Positions 61,567 to 64,000 of a stretch of DNA of 64,000 nt are shown piece by piece; within the stretch, counting starts at the first letter, position 1; each line of letters starts with the position of its first letter. A program made the translations under genes and the position numbers. Below the pieces are notes generated by a model that saw only the letters and a list, made by a program, of their open reading frames with translations, was not told the origin of the DNA and did no database searches. This stretch comes from CAVPMW01 sp963706515 (GTDB taxonomy: Bacteria > Chloroflexota > Anaerolineae > Anaerolineales > UBA4823), in the NCBI GenBank assembly GCA_963706515.1, contig CAVPMW010000022.1, positions 1 to 64,000 on the forward strand, written 5' to 3'.

Positions 61567-63327
61567 TTACCTTGCCGGATGCGGTCTGCAGCCTGCTCGG
61601 TCAGTGGGATGGCGACCTGGATGCGGGTGCCCTGACCCGGGCAGGATTCGATGTGGATCACACCGTTCACCAGGTCGGCGCGCTCGCGCATATTGACCAA
61701 TCCCAGGCTGCCCCGGCTCTCATAGTTATCATCGACTGCGCGCAGATCGAAGCCGACCCCGTCATCCGCGATTTCCAGCAGCGCCAGATCGCCCTGGACG
61801 GGCTTGAGCCTCACCCAGATGTGATCCGCTTTGGCGTGCTTGCGGGCGTTGTTGACCGCCTCCTCGGCGATGTAAAAGGCGACGGTCTGCCGGCTCATCT
61901 CCAGGTTTTCAACCAGGTCGGGGTCCGCTTCGATGACCACATTCTGATTATACGTATCCTGCATCTTTTCAGCCATTGAGTTCAGAGCGGAGACCAATCC
62001 CTGGGATTCCAGGACCAGGGGGCGCAGTGTGAACAGCATATGGCGGATTTCCTTGGTAGTGCGCCGCGCCAGCTCCTCAATTTTAAAGAGCTCTTCTGCG
62101 GTTGCCTTCGGGTCCCTTTCCAAAAGGCGGCGAGCAAAGTTCACCCGCATGGCAATGGCAGATACCGACTGGGTTGGCCCATCGTGCAAATCGCGGGCGA
62201 TCTTGATCCGCGCTTCTTCCTGGATCGAGAGCATGCGCTCTTTTTCCAATTCCAGGTCGCGGTAGAGGTGCGAATTCTGGATGGCGATATTGATCTGGTT
62301 CCCGACGGTCTCCAGGACATCGCGGCGCTCCAGGGTGAAATATGCCGGGTCCGGATGCGCATAGAGCAGCACGCCATAGGTGTCGCGGCCATCCCGCACC
62401 GGAATGCAGTACGCGCTCAGGCAGGTGCTGAGTCCAATAAACCGGTTGAGCTCGATATCGCCTGCCAGGTTTTGATCGGTCTGCGGAGTCCCGGCGTCGA
62501 TCGTTCGCCCAAGGAGTCCCCGGCGACCGGGCAAGGTGATGCGCTGGTCAGAGGGGGAGACGGCGGGAAGAGCCGATCTTGAGCAGGGTGCCGTTCTTCT
62601 CGCTCTCGGAGAACAGCAAGATCGCACATGCCGTCTGATCAGCCTGCGCGTCGAAGGTCGCCAGGGCGCTCAGGCTTACGTCCAAAGCCATATCCAGGAC
62701 GCGCTCGTAGTTCAGTGAAGCGCTCAAATTGGAAATCATTGAAAAGATTGCGTGGCGGCGGGAAGTTTCCGTGCGCTCAGCAGCCTCGCGGGCTGATTCT
62801 TGGGCTTTCTGGCTGGAGGTGACGCGCTGGAGCATGCGATGGTGCAGCTCGCTGAAGAGCAAGCCGATCAAAGCAAAGACCGGGATAATGATCACGATCA
62901 TCGCCATGACCGCGTTGAGCGAGGCATTGTTCAGGGCCAGTACGCTTAAGCCAAGCGTGTTCGCCAGGGTTATCGATAGCGTCCCACGCCACCCGAAATA
63001 GAGACTGGCGGAAATGAGCGGCAGCAGGCTGGCCCATAGAAGGTTGCCAGACAGCCCGCCGCTCAGGTAGAAGATCAGCATGGCGGTGCAATAGTCTAAG
63101 AGCACGGAGATGAACGGCAGGGAGGTCATCCGGCGGTTGAGCGTATTCAAGATGACGAGGGTGATATTGCAGAGAGCCGCGATGAGCAATACCCAGATCA
63201 TCGGCAGCGAAAGGGTGTGACCCCAGCCGGAGGCAAGCGCCAGGCTGAGCAGCAGCAGCCAGCGCACGATCGTCACCAGCCAATCGGTAAAATAGATCGG
63301 CTTTTGAGCGCGCATCGCTCCCATCAT
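61563..63327 (-). CDS. NarL-type sensor histidine kinase with GAF domain, one frameshift
   Basis: N-terminus (63327 on) has about six membrane segments (residues 15-160), a coiled-coil region, then the start of a GAF-like domain; an extra base near 62568 breaks the frame in it. The second piece continues the GAF domain (YCIPVRDGRDTYGVLLYAHP), a HisKA_3 dimerisation region with phospho-His in ARDLHDGPTQSV, and HATPase motifs EEAVNNARKHA, DDGVGFD and GSLGLVNMRERA. Joined length is about 588 residues. The partner regulator is not in the window. Confidence 0.87.
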
Positions 63328-63360
63328 AAGACTTATTGTAAAGATTGTTGCACAATTTAG

Positions 63361-63978
63361 CTAAAAACCTTTCAAAATTGTGTTGAGCAGTGGAACGGCA
63401 GCTTGCACTGCACGTCCCCGGTGACTGAGGCTGTTTTTCTCCTGCAGGCTGAGCTCGGCCAACGTCTGACCCAGGCCGGCGACCTGGAAAATGCGATCGT
63501 AGCCGAACCCGTTCTCCCCTCGCTCTTCAGGGACTATTTCACCCGCACACGTTCCTTCGCTGAAGTGGATAACTCCCTGGGCTTGCCATTCGTGCGGCTC
63601 GACGATGGCGATTGTGGCGCGAAAGCTTGCCAACCAGGGACGCGGCAGCGGGCTGAGGAGCTCCAATAAATGGGCGCGCCGGTCAGCGTCGCTGGCATCC
63701 AGCAGGGGAGAGAAACGCGCCGAGCGCAGCCCTGGACGACCATCGAGCAGCTCAACCTCGAGACCGGTGTCATCTGCCAGGCTGGTCAGACCGGAAGCCA
63801 GGGCAAACGCAACTGCCTTGCGCCCCGCGTTCTCACGATAGGTCGAGCCATCCTCCTCGACTTCCAGGCTTATACCGGCCTGCTGCGGAGTGAGCAAGGG
63901 GATCCCATGCGGTTTGAGCACGGATTCGATCTCGATGATCTTGCCAGGATTGTTTGTGGCAATTAATAGCGGTTTCAC
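63361..63978 (-). CDS. rdgB: XTP/dITP pyrophosphatase (RdgB/HAM1)
   Basis: A 205-residue protein with ATNNPGKIIEIES at the start, TYRENAGRKA, SLADDTGLEVELLDGRPGLRSARF, GFGYDRIF and the terminal SHRGRA. It removes non-canonical purine triphosphates such as ITP and XTP from the nucleotide pool. Its stop is 33 bp upstream of the histidine kinase start. Confidence 0.95.
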   Translation of the reverse strand: MKPLLIATNNPGKIIEIESVLKPHGIPLLTPQQAGISLEVEEDGSTYRENAGRKAVAFALASGLTSLADDTGLEVELLDGRPGLRSARFSPLLDASDADRRAHLLELLSPLPRPWLASFRATIAIVEPHEWQAQGVIHFSEGTCAGEIVPEERGENGFGYDRIFQVAGLGQTLAELSLQEKNSLSHRGRAVQAAVPLLNTILKGF

Positions 63979-64000
63979 AGCCCGCTGCCCATTTTTAGTT

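Overview
The window reads as a moderately GC-rich bacterial chromosome segment, most likely Chloroflexota (Anaerolineae type). The basis is gene content and protein style: lipoproteins with P/T/A-rich linkers, a circularly permuted peptide-binding protein of a kind I associate with that class, an MGDG-synthase-like glycosyltransferase, DUF166 and DUF951 proteins, a Cys-type NAD-linked formate dehydrogenase, and a ThrRS without TGS domain behind a T-box. No phage, IS element, rRNA or CRISPR array was found.

Layout. 0-8.4 kb: two tandem palindromic operators, a serine hydrolase, an alpha-barrel protein, a TM/zinc-ribbon protein, an ABC-F ATPase, threonine dehydratase, MFS carrier, RidA and DUF166. 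8.9-13.2 kb: a giant secreted protein with two 5'-nucleotidase units, broken by about 18 frame changes. 13.4-21 kb: LysM lipoprotein, NUDIX hydrolase, YgiT zinc finger, then the leftward operon coaE-cdaA-cdaR-der-lepB. 21-27.2 kb: a peptide ABC importer split into two convergent units (dppD-dppF rightward; binding protein-dppB-dppC leftward). 27.5-37.1 kb: kbl, a TyrA-like dehydrogenase, HD protein, M50 protease, DUF951, glycosyltransferase, rsmI, phosphosugar isomerase, PAP2 and two unassigned genes. 37.4-38.3 kb: branched-chain aminotransferase. 38.3-47.3 kb: a ten-gene leftward operon (ABC ATPase, five GNAT proteins of which two are tandem, HAD hydrolase, amidase, MFS exporter, phosphoesterase). 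47.4-52 kb: formate dehydrogenase operon. 52-57.3 kb: secreted phosphoesterase, membrane-anchored M1 peptidase, PQQ-type sugar dehydrogenase, YkvA protein. 57.4-64 kb: rplT-rpmI-infC, T-box-controlled thrS, tRNA-Val, a sensor kinase and rdgB.

Main finds. (1) The ABC/GNAT/MFS operon is preceded by a 30-codon leader ORF with a strong Shine-Dalgarno, an 11-bp antiterminator pairing, two intrinsic terminators in series and a possible block of the operon's own ribosome-binding site. This looks like ribosome-mediated attenuation of a resistance-type or modification operon. (2) The peptide-binding protein is circularly permuted. (3) A 38-bp perfect palindrome lies in frame inside a tandem GNAT gene, like the coding palindromic elements of Rickettsia. 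(4) A REP-like palindromic repeat occurs three times, and other intergenic regions hold very long perfect hairpins. (5) infC starts at AUC.

Caution. Nineteen breaks outside the nucleotidase gene, several in essential genes (thrS, coaE), are all of the type one extra base. The nucleotidase gene carries about 17 more. This one-sided pattern most likely reflects assembly error, so broken frames are given as whole genes with the break position stated.
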